A stretch of 64,000 bases of DNA, taken from Pseudomonas frederiksbergensis. GTDB lineage: Bacteria; Pseudomonadota; Gammaproteobacteria; Pseudomonadales; Pseudomonadaceae. This document shows, in pieces, positions 7,762-15,170 of this stretch; within the stretch, counting starts at the first letter, position 1, and each line of letters begins with the position of its first letter. The position numbers were made by a program, and so were the translations under genes. The stretch lies in assembly GCF_900105495.1 (NCBI RefSeq), contig NZ_FNTF01000002.1, positions 4,580,501-4,644,500 of the forward strand, written 5' to 3'. The notes below the pieces were generated by a model. It was not told where the DNA came from. It saw nothing but the letters and a program-made list of their open reading frames with translations, and searched no databases.

Positions 7762-8697
7762 GTGAAAAAAATCTTGCGAATCGCCACCGCTCTTAGCTTG
7801 GCGGCACTCTCCTGCGGTGCATTGGCCGCTACAACTAGCTGTGACAAATCGCATTCCATGAGCATTCAACTGCTCGGTTCTGGTGGCCCCATCTCTGACG
7901 ACGCTCGTGCATCATCCGGGGAGATAGTCTGGATTGATGGAAAGTCGCGACTGCTCATTGACGCTGGCGGCGGTACGTACCTGCGCTTTGGTCAGGCGCA
8001 TGCCCGATTGGAAGACCTGAACTTCATCGGCATTTCGCACTTCCACACGGACCATAGTGTCGACTTACCCGCCATCTTGAAGGGCGCGTATTTTATGGCC
8101 TCGGGCCACACAACCGCACTGGTCGGTCCGGATGGATCTGACTCATTCCCGAGCATGACGGAATTCTTCCGTGACACGTTTGCTGCCAAGACGGGCTCAT
8201 TTGCCTATCTCGAGGGTCTGCATGATGGCAGTGATGGGCTGAATCTGAAGGTCAGCCCGATTATCAACGTGGATCGCCACGCCGAGAAAGCCTCCCTCGT
8301 CTATCAAGACGCCGAGGTTAAGGTTTATGCGTACGGCATTCCGCACGGTGATGTGCCGACCCTGGCGTTTCGCATCGAAGGCAAGTGCGGCACGATCGTG
8401 ATCTCCGCGGATCAGAACGGCAGCCGTGCCGGGTTCATCGACTTTGCCAAGGGCGCTGACATTCTGGTTATGCCGGCTGCCATCGATGACGATGCCGACG
8501 ACACCTCTAAATTCCTCCATGCAACACCCACGGTCGTTGGCAAGATTGCCGCAGCCGTCAATCCCAAAATGCTCATCCTCAATCACTTCATGGGTAAGTC
8601 TTTGAAGAATAAGGATAGCAACGTCGAAATCATCAAACGCTACTACCACGGCCCGGTTTACGCCGGTCGTGATCTGTCGCGCTTCGAAATGCCATGA
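7762..8697 (+). CDS. Periplasmic metallo-beta-lactamase-fold hydrolase
   Basis: A 311-residue protein starting at GTG 7762 (GGAG 9 nt upstream), which gives a clean signal peptide (KKILRIATALSLAALSCGALA). An in-frame start at 7708 would bury it. The MBL metal-site motif HFHTDHSVD is at residues 93-101. Further conserved points are GIPHGDVPTLAF, the loop ISADQNG with an Asp ligand, and LNHFMG near the end, so both metal sites look complete. The arrangement resembles RNase Z/phosphodiesterase-type MBL proteins, but the signal peptide places it in the periplasm. It is the first gene of the RiPP operon, 14 bp before the precursor gene, which implies a role in maturation or turnover of the product or in its metal handling. 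Substrate unknown. Confidence 0.8.
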   Translation: MKKILRIATALSLAALSCGALAATTSCDKSHSMSIQLLGSGGPISDDARASSGEIVWIDGKSRLLIDAGGGTYLRFGQAHARLEDLNFIGISHFHTDHSVDLPAILKGAYFMASGHTTALVGPDGSDSFPSMTEFFRDTFAAKTGSFAYLEGLHDGSDGLNLKVSPIINVDRHAEKASLVYQDAEVKVYAYGIPHGDVPTLAFRIEGKCGTIVISADQNGSRAGFIDFAKGADILVMPAAIDDDADDTSKFLHATPTVVGKIAAAVNPKMLILNHFMGKSLKNKDSNVEIIKRYYHGPVYAGRDLSRFEMP

Positions 8698-8711
8698 CTC
8701 AGGAGCATCCA

Positions 8712-9014
8712 ATGAAACACACACTTGCACTATCCATCGCTGTAGCTTCGCTCGCCTCGCTCGCCGTCATCAGCCAGCCGGCTCACGCAAGCGAAACCCC
8801 ACCATCGGCCACTGCCAAGACCACCACGGGTGGCGGCAAGTGTGCCAGCGGTAAGTGCGGCACCGAGAAGATCTACGGCCAGACCAAACTCAGTCAGGAC
8901 CCACAGGGTCGCCTGGTCCGCACACGTGACGGTAAATGTGGCCTGACCGCTGAAGGTTACGACATCGCCGAAACGACTCAGAAGAAGCTCTCCGAAGGGG
9001 TTTGTGGCCAATGA
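8712..9014 (+). CDS. HvfA/bufferin-type Cys-rich RiPP precursor
   Basis: A 100-residue peptide with a signal peptide (cleavage after QPAHA, residue 26) and a mature part of about 74 residues holding exactly four cysteines: KCASGKCG, DGKCG and EGVCG. The repeated (S/D/E)GxCG units match the EGKCG-type motifs that MNIO enzymes convert to oxazolone/thioamide groups in HvfA and to thiooxazoles in bufferins, and these products bind copper. The last unit has Val in place of Lys. The start has AGGAGCATCCA before ATG. The gene overlaps the MNIO gene by ATGA. Copper sequestration in the periplasm is the expected role; that is family knowledge, not shown here. Confidence 0.85.
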   Translation: MKHTLALSIAVASLASLAVISQPAHASETPPSATAKTTTGGGKCASGKCGTEKIYGQTKLSQDPQGRLVRTRDGKCGLTAEGYDIAETTQKKLSEGVCGQ

Positions 9015-9844
9015 TTATCCAAGGACGAGGGCTTGGGCTCCGACGTGAGTTTGCCTCGTCTCTCGCCAACGGCCCCATCCGGAATGACTTCGACTTTCTG
9101 GAAGTCGTACCCGACAACTGGATGGGGTTGGGTGGAGAGAGCATGGAACAACTCGACGCCATCGCGGATAAATATCCACTGGTGGCACATAGCTTGAGCC
9201 TGTCCATCGGCGACGCACAACCGCTGGATATGAATTACTTGAGCGCAGTGAAGACCTTCCTGGACAACTACGACATTGCGATTTACAGCGATCACGTCAG
9301 CATGTCACGCGATAGCTGCGGCTACCTTTACGAGCTGATTCCGGTACGTCGCACGCAGGCCAGCCTGCAGCTGATGGTCGATAAGATCAAGGCAGTGCAG
9401 GATTACCTGTCCCGGCGTATCGCGTTGGAGAACATCTCCTACTACTACGATGAGGAGGGGCAGATGGCCGAGAGCGAATTCATCGCTCGGCTGATCGACG
9501 CCTCAAGCTGCGGGCTGCTATTGGATGTCAACAATGCGTATGTGAACTCGCGCAATCACGGATTCGATCCGCACATGTTCATAGATGCATTACCAACGGA
9601 TGCGGTGACTTACTTTCACGTTGCCGGCCATCTGGATAATGGCCCTCAAGAGCGGGTCCTGGATACCCATGGAACCGACGTTTCGGCCGCCGTGCTTAAT
9701 CTGGGTGCCTATGCGGTTCATCGGTTCGGCGAGCAGCCCATTGTGCTGGAGCGCGACAACAATATACCCAGCCTTGACGAGCTGTGTGAGGAACTACGCG
9801 GCATCCATGAGGCCATGACCGGCTCGACCGGGAACCTGCAATGA
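9011..9844 (+). CDS. MNIO family (DUF692) RiPP-modifying oxygenase, HvfB/BufB-like
   Basis: A 277-residue cytoplasmic TIM-barrel enzyme of the multinuclear non-heme iron oxygenase family. Its sequential ligand motifs are visible: HSLSLSIG, YSDHVSMS, ALENISYY, LLLDVNNAYVNS, FHVAGH, DTHGTDV and VLERDNN. These residues hold two or three irons, and the enzyme oxidises the cysteines of the precursor peptide. ATG at 9011 overlaps the precursor's stop codon and is preferred to the TTG at 9002. Its own stop overlaps the next gene's ATG, so the three genes are translationally coupled. Confidence 0.9.
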   Translation: MIIQGRGLGLRREFASSLANGPIRNDFDFLEVVPDNWMGLGGESMEQLDAIADKYPLVAHSLSLSIGDAQPLDMNYLSAVKTFLDNYDIAIYSDHVSMSRDSCGYLYELIPVRRTQASLQLMVDKIKAVQDYLSRRIALENISYYYDEEGQMAESEFIARLIDASSCGLLLDVNNAYVNSRNHGFDPHMFIDALPTDAVTYFHVAGHLDNGPQERVLDTHGTDVSAAVLNLGAYAVHRFGEQPIVLERDNNIPSLDELCEELRGIHEAMTGSTGNLQ

Positions 9845-10500
9845 ACGTTCGCATCGCAGCAGATGTCGCCAGCGAAGCAGAGCGTCGGTGTCAGGCCGTT
9901 CGCCGCGGTGATCTCGGCCCGTATGGCGAGTTGGTCCGGGTGAACGCGCAAGAGCTAGTCACCACGATGTTCCCACGGTTTACCCAACATCGCGGTGCCG
10001 AGCGCCTGCGCCAAGATATCGACGCATTCTACAAATGCTTTGGCGCAACGCGGGCCGAATTCATTCACCTCGCGACCGAGTTTGTCCGCTTCATGCAACC
10101 GCGCCTACCGCCAGGTATCGGGCGGCCCCTTATCGAGTACGAATGGATTCTGTTTGACGTTGAGGTCGATAAAACCCCAGTCCCCCGCCCCGATGGACAG
10201 GAGGCGCGTCGCCCAACCCATGTTTACCTCAACCCCACTGTGCGATGGCTGGCCACTCCCTTTGATCTGCATGCGGACGACCAACATGCGGCGCAGGCGC
10301 TGCTAAACCACGATGCGCCTTATGCCTATGCCATCTTTCGCACATTCGACCATAGGGTCATGACGCAAAGGCTTTCAAATCACGACATCGCAGAACTGTC
10401 CTCCTTCACAGATGGCGAGCGGCTCATATCGCCAAAAGAGTCAGCACACTGGTTCGCGCACGCGCTTGCGCACGAACTCATTACTTCACACCACGAATAG
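9841..10500 (+). CDS. HvfC/BufC-like MNIO partner protein (DUF2063)
   Basis: A 219-residue cytoplasmic protein. The N-terminal DUF2063-type helical domain (about 10-100) contains the pattern YGELVRVNAQELVTTMFPRF. It is followed by a domain with VYLNPTVRWLATPFDLH. In characterised systems this partner binds the precursor's leader or core and presents it to the MNIO enzyme. The ATGA overlap with the MNIO gene supports a heterodimer. No catalytic motif of its own is visible. Confidence 0.85.
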   Translation: MNVRIAADVASEAERRCQAVRRGDLGPYGELVRVNAQELVTTMFPRFTQHRGAERLRQDIDAFYKCFGATRAEFIHLATEFVRFMQPRLPPGIGRPLIEYEWILFDVEVDKTPVPRPDGQEARRPTHVYLNPTVRWLATPFDLHADDQHAAQALLNHDAPYAYAIFRTFDHRVMTQRLSNHDIAELSSFTDGERLISPKESAHWFAHALAHELITSHHE

Positions 10501-10512
10501 TAAGGCATCACC

Positions 10513-11103
10513 ATGGCTAAACTGATCGCACTTCTGAATCGCGGCCTCGAAAGGTCCAAAAAGTTGGATTTCGTAGCGCTCCTTTCCATCCGTTTGTATC
10601 TGCTGCCGACCCTTTACGAGGGCGCCCACGCCAAAGTTACCGGCTTCAGTGGCCTGGTCGAGTGGTTCGCCACTCCAGCAGCTCAAGGCGGTCTCGGCAT
10701 GCCTTTGCCCACGCTGATGGCCACGCTTGCTACGGGAACCGAAGTAGCAGGACTCATCTGCATTGCCCTGGGTCTGTTCACCCGCATCGTCACCATTCCG
10801 TTGGCGATATTGATGACCGTCGCCGGTCTGTCCGTCCACTGGTCGCACGGCTGGGCCGCGATTGCCGACAAATCCACCGAAGCAAGTATGCGGCTCAGTG
10901 GTCTAATGACTTGGCTGCAACAATCCTTTCCGGGCCGCTTCAATTATGTTACGGAATTGGGTGACCCAATAATCCTCAACAACGGCATCGAATTCACGGT
11001 GACCTACGCCATCATGATTATGGTGCTGTTCTTCTATGGTGCAGGTCGCTATGTCAGCGCAGACCATTGGCTGGCCAAGGTCTTCCCGCGTTGGCCGAAG
11101 TGA
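10513..11103 (+). CDS. DoxX-family membrane protein, HvfX-like
   Basis: A 196-residue protein with four predicted membrane segments (about 60-90, 95-115, 150-172 and a weaker one near 22-40). It has the DoxX pattern RLYLLPTLYEGAHAKVTGF and GTEVAGLICIALGLFTR. HvfX-type DoxX proteins accompany the precursor, MNIO and HvfC genes in copper RiPP loci; their exact role is not established. It starts 12 bp after HvfC and ends the operon, with a terminator 140 bp downstream. Confidence 0.85.
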   Translation: MAKLIALLNRGLERSKKLDFVALLSIRLYLLPTLYEGAHAKVTGFSGLVEWFATPAAQGGLGMPLPTLMATLATGTEVAGLICIALGLFTRIVTIPLAILMTVAGLSVHWSHGWAAIADKSTEASMRLSGLMTWLQQSFPGRFNYVTELGDPIILNNGIEFTVTYAIMIMVLFFYGAGRYVSADHWLAKVFPRWPK

Positions 11104-11243
11104 CCATATGGCTAGCGTGGCGGTTCCAATCTAGGACGCGCTATGTAGCCGCGTGGTCAATGTCGCCAGGTATATCCATCAACGACCGGCGACGGTAACA
11201 GTTAAACCCAAGCCGGGTTCTGAAGGTTCCGTTTGAATAGCTT

Positions 11244-11276
11244 TGGGCTGAGTTCGCTACTCAGCCCATTTTTTTT
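11244..11276 (+). terminator. Rho-independent terminator of the RiPP operon
   Basis: GGGCTGAG (11245-11252) pairs with CTCAGCCC (11260-11267) around a 7-nt loop, with an extra T-A closing pair, followed by A and eight T. It is correctly oriented for the genes from 7762 to 11103. Confidence 0.85.
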
Positions 11277-11308
11277 GCAGCGATAGACCGATAGGCTAAT
11301 GGCAGCCG

Positions 11309-11613
11309 TTAAAGCAGTGTGATCGCACCACCAGACCCCACGCGCTGCCATGGCAGGCCCAATACCAGAGCTTGGAGTTGCTCGGTATCCAACTGTATTT
11401 CAGAGCCATGGCGAATGCTTGGCCAGTGGAACTTGCCTTGGTTCAACCGGCGAGCAGCCAGCCAGATGCCGAAACCGTCATGCACCAGAACTTTCATACG
11501 AGTGGCGCGACGGTTGGCGAATAGATAAGCACAGTGCGGCTTCGCCGCACCGAACACCGCGATCACCCTGGCTAACGCGGTTTCGATGCCCGCTCGCATG
11601 TCCATCGAATCAT
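11309..11613 (-). pseudogene. tnpB: IS66-family TnpB remnant
   Basis: The minus strand encodes the IS66 accessory protein TnpB from MDMRAG to the end (LFANRRATRMKVLVHDG, LNQGKFHWPSIRHGSE, LGLPWQRVG). At the start, ATGATTCG joins directly to ATGGACATG. The usual residues between (IDAIWLA-EP) are missing, a loss of about 31 bp that shifts the frame. The expected start ATG at 11613 overlaps the tnpA stop, as in intact elements. No tnpC follows. Confidence 0.85.
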
Positions 11614-11942
11614 CGCAGCAAATCTCGAAGAAAAGTCGCGCAGGCAGCAGCACTTTCAGTTGGCCAGTTCACTTTGATGGTGCCGCGCGGGGGCTGGATC
11701 TCAACGCAGATATTCGACGATGTCGCTTGCGAATTTGCTCCGGCCAGCAGCATGGGTAACGGAATAAATGCAGGTTGCAGCGCAGTGCTTTTCTGCGCGT
11801 GCACTCGAATCCATTTGTGGACGAGGTTTGCGTTGAGGCTATGGCTGAATGCGATGCTGGCAATCGAAGCGCCGGGCTGGACACACTCTTGAATGACCTG
11901 GGCCTTGAAGGATTTGGAATAGAAACGGCGTGTTGGCTGCAT
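11610..11942 (-). pseudogene. tnpA: IS66-family TnpA, element remnant
   Basis: A 110-residue open frame (MQPTRRFYSKSFKAQVIQEC and on) with the helix-turn-helix pattern SIASIAFSHSLNANLVHKWI of IS66 TnpA. The frame itself is open. The element as a whole is dead because tnpB is shifted and tnpC is absent here. With the tnpC scrap at 5270-5590 it brackets the copper-linked island. Confidence 0.8.
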
Positions 11943-11969
11943 GAAATACCCGCTTAAAAGGCTAGAACT

Positions 11970-11997
11970 GGTGCCCACTTAAATTTAAGTGCACACC
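11970..11997. repeat. Perfect 16-bp palindrome inside a longer dyad
   Basis: CACTTAAATTTAAGTG (11976-11991) is fully palindromic and is extended by GGTG on the left and CACC on the right. It sits 28 bp before the tnpA start. It could be an operator for the element, an insertion target or a dimeric regulator site; nothing in the sequence decides this. Confidence 0.55.
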
Positions 11998-12239
11998 ATG
12001 TCTTGGCCTTGCGGGGCTGGGTAGATGACTTGGCCGGACGCATACAACACATCTAAAAAAAGGTGTTCTCATCCAGTTCACCAAACGGCAAAAAACTTAC
12101 CGGCAGGACAAGGTAAGTCGGAGTCGCTGGCAATGCACACAAGGCAGTTGGAAGGGATAAACAACCGATCAAGCGGATAGCTTATGGTTATCGGGATAGA
12201 GAATCTTTTTCATGCAGAACCTTTGCCCGCCGTTTGCAG

Positions 12240-13115
12240 TTACTGCTCGAGCAAGGAAAGTAATTCGCGCTCGGCCGGCCCATCAGGTACGGCCGCGCGA
12301 CGCACAATACTCAACGTTCGGCGAAGCGTGAGCTGCGCACAGGGTAGAGGGATGAGTACGTCATTGGCCAATTCATCGGTGATACTGATGGAGGGTAGCC
12401 AGGCAATGCCGCCGCCATGAATGGCTGCCTGCTTGATGGCCTCGGTGTTGCCAAATTCCATGATCGATCCTTGCTGCACACCAAGATCTTCGAGTACTGC
12501 CGCGACCAATTCGCGCGTTCCCGATCCGACCTCGCGCATCAGTAATGGCTCGTCATTGATATCCCGGGGTTTAATGGTTGTAGCATCGGCCAACCGGTGC
12601 CATGCAGCTACTACCGGCAACAAATCGTCCTGGCGAAAACTGGTCGCGGTCAAACCGTTTATATGCAAAGGACCTTCAATGAACCCCAACGAGTAGCGCA
12701 TATCTGCAACGGCCTGAGATACCTGTTCCGTGTTATTCACGAAAAGACTTACCTTTACACCTGGATTGTTATTCCGAAAACGTGCGAGAACGCGCGGCAA
12801 TACATATGTACCGATGGTGCTGCTTGCCGCTATGGATAAGTGCCCAATGTTGGCGCATGCGAGCTCCTTCATCGCCAGGTCAGCTGTTCTGACAATATCA
12901 AAGAGTCGATCGGCATATTCGGCAAGAACTTCGCCGGCGTGCGTCAAACGCATACCACGTGGTTGTCGTTCAAACAGTGTCAGACCGAATCGCTCCTCCA
13001 GTTTGCGCAATTCGCGAGACAAAGCCGGTTGCGAGATGTGCAACGCCTTTGCGCAGGCGGTAATGCTGCCAGTTTTGCTAATCGTATGAAAGACTAAGAG
13101 GTGATGAAGGTTCAT
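12240..13115 (-). CDS. LysR-family transcriptional regulator
   Basis: A 291-residue protein. It has an N-terminal winged helix (residues 1-60: LHHLLVFHTISKTGSITACA, then ISQPALSRELRKLEERFG, LFERQPRGMRLT) and a periplasmic-binding-type effector domain (about 90-290) with the common GSGTRELV loop. It most resembles CysB/CbbR/YeiE-type regulators. It is separated from the sulfite genes by 740 bp and is followed by IS66 debris, so its target is uncertain. A link to the sulfite dehydrogenase locus is possible but not supported by a clear operator. Confidence 0.85.
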   Translation of the reverse strand: MNLHHLLVFHTISKTGSITACAKALHISQPALSRELRKLEERFGLTLFERQPRGMRLTHAGEVLAEYADRLFDIVRTADLAMKELACANIGHLSIAASSTIGTYVLPRVLARFRNNNPGVKVSLFVNNTEQVSQAVADMRYSLGFIEGPLHINGLTATSFRQDDLLPVVAAWHRLADATTIKPRDINDEPLLMREVGSGTRELVAAVLEDLGVQQGSIMEFGNTEAIKQAAIHGGGIAWLPSISITDELANDVLIPLPCAQLTLRRTLSIVRRAAVPDGPAERELLSLLEQ

Positions 13116-13856
13116 ATATGGGAAAAAAGAATAGTTATGAGCGAATGCTAGCGGATACTCAGTCTATCCAATATCTGGACGATGCAGTCAGCGCTAAGTG
13201 ACGGGGCAGCGCTGACTTGGCACCATGGCTAAGCAAGTTAAATAAGTGCATGATATTATCCTATTCGCTACTTCCTGGACATCAAATTGGTGCACGCCAC
13301 AACAAACTGGGAAAAAGCTTTGACGCAATGGTCTCACTGGCTTGCACCATACGGTGTTTACGACATTACCTCTCGAGGACATAACGCAAGCCCAGCTTGT
13401 CTGTCCCGGATTTGGTGGCAGACCAGACCCCAGATTTTATCCACGGTACCAACTCCGATAGCTGTGGAGTTAAAGTAACAGCCACGCCAATCCACTATCT
13501 GCTGCGCGGATGCGTACAACTCGACATCAGGCGCGAGCGATTCCAGATCGGGATGCTGCTGCCTTAGCGTCTCCAGAACCTGTCCGTGGCTCTGACGGAA
13601 CTACGCAAACTGTTCTGAACCTTGCGTATTGTAACGCTCAGCCATCATCTCCGATGAAGCATTGCCTTACAGGCTGGACGGATAAGTTATTGTTAAACCA
13701 GCACGTTATGGTGCTGTGTTTGTCCTGAATAATTCGGTCATGAGATCTGTAGCTGCTCCGTGCCCAAACAAATGAGCGGAATCTCGTTGTGATTGGTCAG
13801 CCACTTCAGTCAGACAGCCCCCAACAAAAAGCAAACGATGCTGGAGGCTGTACAAT
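13116..13856. other. Intergenic region with hairpin and decayed frame
   Basis: It contains a 10-bp perfect inverted repeat at 13186-13217 (AGTCAGCGCT and AGCGCTGACT, 12-nt loop, no T-tract) and a coding-like minus-strand frame with an internal stop at 13358-13648. No intact gene is seen. Confidence 0.5.
13358..13648 (-). pseudogene. Unrecognised decayed small gene
   Basis: The minus strand reads MMAERYNTQGSEQFA, then an in-frame TAG, then FRQSHGQVLETLRQQHPDLE and SLAPDVELYASAQQIVDWRG to a stop at 13358. The composition after the stop is clearly protein-like, with an amphipathic helix. I do not recognise the family. It may be a remnant, or the TAG may make two short peptides. Confidence 0.3.
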
Positions 13857-14474
13857 CTAATCGTGCAACTTTACCAATTGCGTGAGAGCGGCAGGCACTG
13901 CCTCTGGGGAACCCACCATACTGGCGTCGGTGAAGTATTTATCATTCACCACAAAACTGGGCACCGCCTGGATTTTATAGCGCTGGGTAAGTTTATCGCC
14001 TTGAGCCATCCGACTTTTAACTGCGAATGAGTTGATTTGTTGCTCGGCAACTTTTCTTTCTATGCAGAGCCCAACAAAAAAGTCAGCAATCTCCTCAGCA
14101 GTCTCCAGCTTCCCGCCGCGATGCGCCAGTTCAAATAGCGCATGATTCGTGACGACTTGAATATCAAGGGCTTCACCAACATAAAAGGCTTTTGCATAAC
14201 CTTCCCATTGCTTGCTGCCAAAAGTGACAGGGACACGAGTCAGGGTTACGTCGCTTCCAGCCCTGGCAGCCCATTGGGTTATGCTCGGATCGAGTTGCCG
14301 ACAGTGAGGACAGGCATACGAAAAAAACTCGAGCACTTTTGGCGATTGGCTTACCGGCTCATCCGTCACTGTATAATTCTTTCCAGCCTGTAATGAAATA
14401 ACCGGGGCCGCCATCCCCATTGGAATATAAAATATCGCGGGCATAACCAAAGCCAAGCAGAACTTACGCATCAA
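13857..14474 (-). CDS. DsbA-like thiol:disulfide interchange protein
   Basis: A 205-residue periplasmic protein with a signal peptide (about 1-22, ending GMA). The thioredoxin fold carries the CPHC active site at residues 55-58 (FFSYACPHCRQLDP) and the cis-proline loop VPSFVVND. It oxidises cysteines in exported proteins. It follows the diheme cytochrome gene by 42 bp in the same direction. This fits a dedicated oxidant for cytochrome or exported-enzyme maturation; a second housekeeping DsbA probably exists elsewhere. Confidence 0.85.
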   Translation of the reverse strand: MMRKFCLALVMPAIFYIPMGMAAPVISLQAGKNYTVTDEPVSQSPKVLEFFSYACPHCRQLDPSITQWAARAGSDVTLTRVPVTFGSKQWEGYAKAFYVGEALDIQVVTNHALFELAHRGGKLETAEEIADFFVGLCIERKVAEQQINSFAVKSRMAQGDKLTQRYKIQAVPSFVVNDKYFTDASMVGSPEAVPAALTQLVKLHD

Positions 14475-14516
14475 AGCATCTCACTCATTTTATGAATCGA
14501 AGTGTATTTGTGACCG

Positions 14517-15161
14517 TCACTGCGCCAGAACAAAGTCCGCCAACTGTTTCAGCTCGGCCGGCTGTAAACCTGGGAATGGCGGCATAGGTATCGCCCCCCA
14601 ACGTCCAGCGCCACCGTGACTGATGCGATCAATAATTTGTGAAATGGCTTGGGCATCGCCTTTGTAGTGCACTGCAACATCATGGTACGCGGGGCCAACA
14701 ATCTTTCGATCAATCGCATGGCAGCCGAGACAGCCATTCTGCTCCAGAAGCGTCTTCGCATCGGCAACTTTAGGGTTATCCACTATAGGCGCCACACGCT
14801 CGATGGTCTTGATTGCAGATTTACTCTCGACAGCAGGTTGACCTGAATAAGTAGCAGCCAGGTATTCACCCACCTGACCTACTTCGCTCTCTGAAAGTGG
14901 GGCGCCATAGGATTCTTTCATTTTTCTGGCCAACCCTGTCCACTGTTTCGGGCTGAAGCCAGGAGGTTGATATTCAATATAATCGGCTGAATGACATATT
15001 CCGCACTTCTGCTGAGCAATGGAGTAACCCGGCAAGTCCGAGGGGCGGAGGCTGATAGTCTCAATAGGCAAATCAATTGTTAATGGAGAAGCTACTGCGC
15101 AAATCGGAAAGGTACAAAATGCGAACAGCAACGCTTTGATGTGTCCAAATACACTTTTCAT
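14517..15161 (-). CDS. Diheme cytochrome c, SorB-type fused to a second c domain
   Basis: A 214-residue protein with a signal peptide (about 1-24). Two heme c sites are visible: CGICH at 53-57, in a domain like SorB (FSPKQWTGLARKMKESYGAP), and CLGCH at 144-148, in a c551-like domain with an axial-Met region IPMPPFP. It should accept electrons from the sulfite dehydrogenase encoded just upstream (9-bp gap) and pass them to the respiratory chain. The canonical SorB has one heme, so the fusion adds an internal electron-transfer step. Confidence 0.85.
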   Translation of the reverse strand: MKSVFGHIKALLFAFCTFPICAVASPLTIDLPIETISLRPSDLPGYSIAQQKCGICHSADYIEYQPPGFSPKQWTGLARKMKESYGAPLSESEVGQVGEYLAATYSGQPAVESKSAIKTIERVAPIVDNPKVADAKTLLEQNGCLGCHAIDRKIVGPAYHDVAVHYKGDAQAISQIIDRISHGGAGRWGAIPMPPFPGLQPAELKQLADFVLAQ

Positions 15162-15170
15162 CCTGGAGTC

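Noticed and set aside
12240..13115. Assigning the LysR gene as a YeiE-like sulfite regulator
   Set aside because: Family resemblance is general and no operator linking it to the sulfite genes was found.
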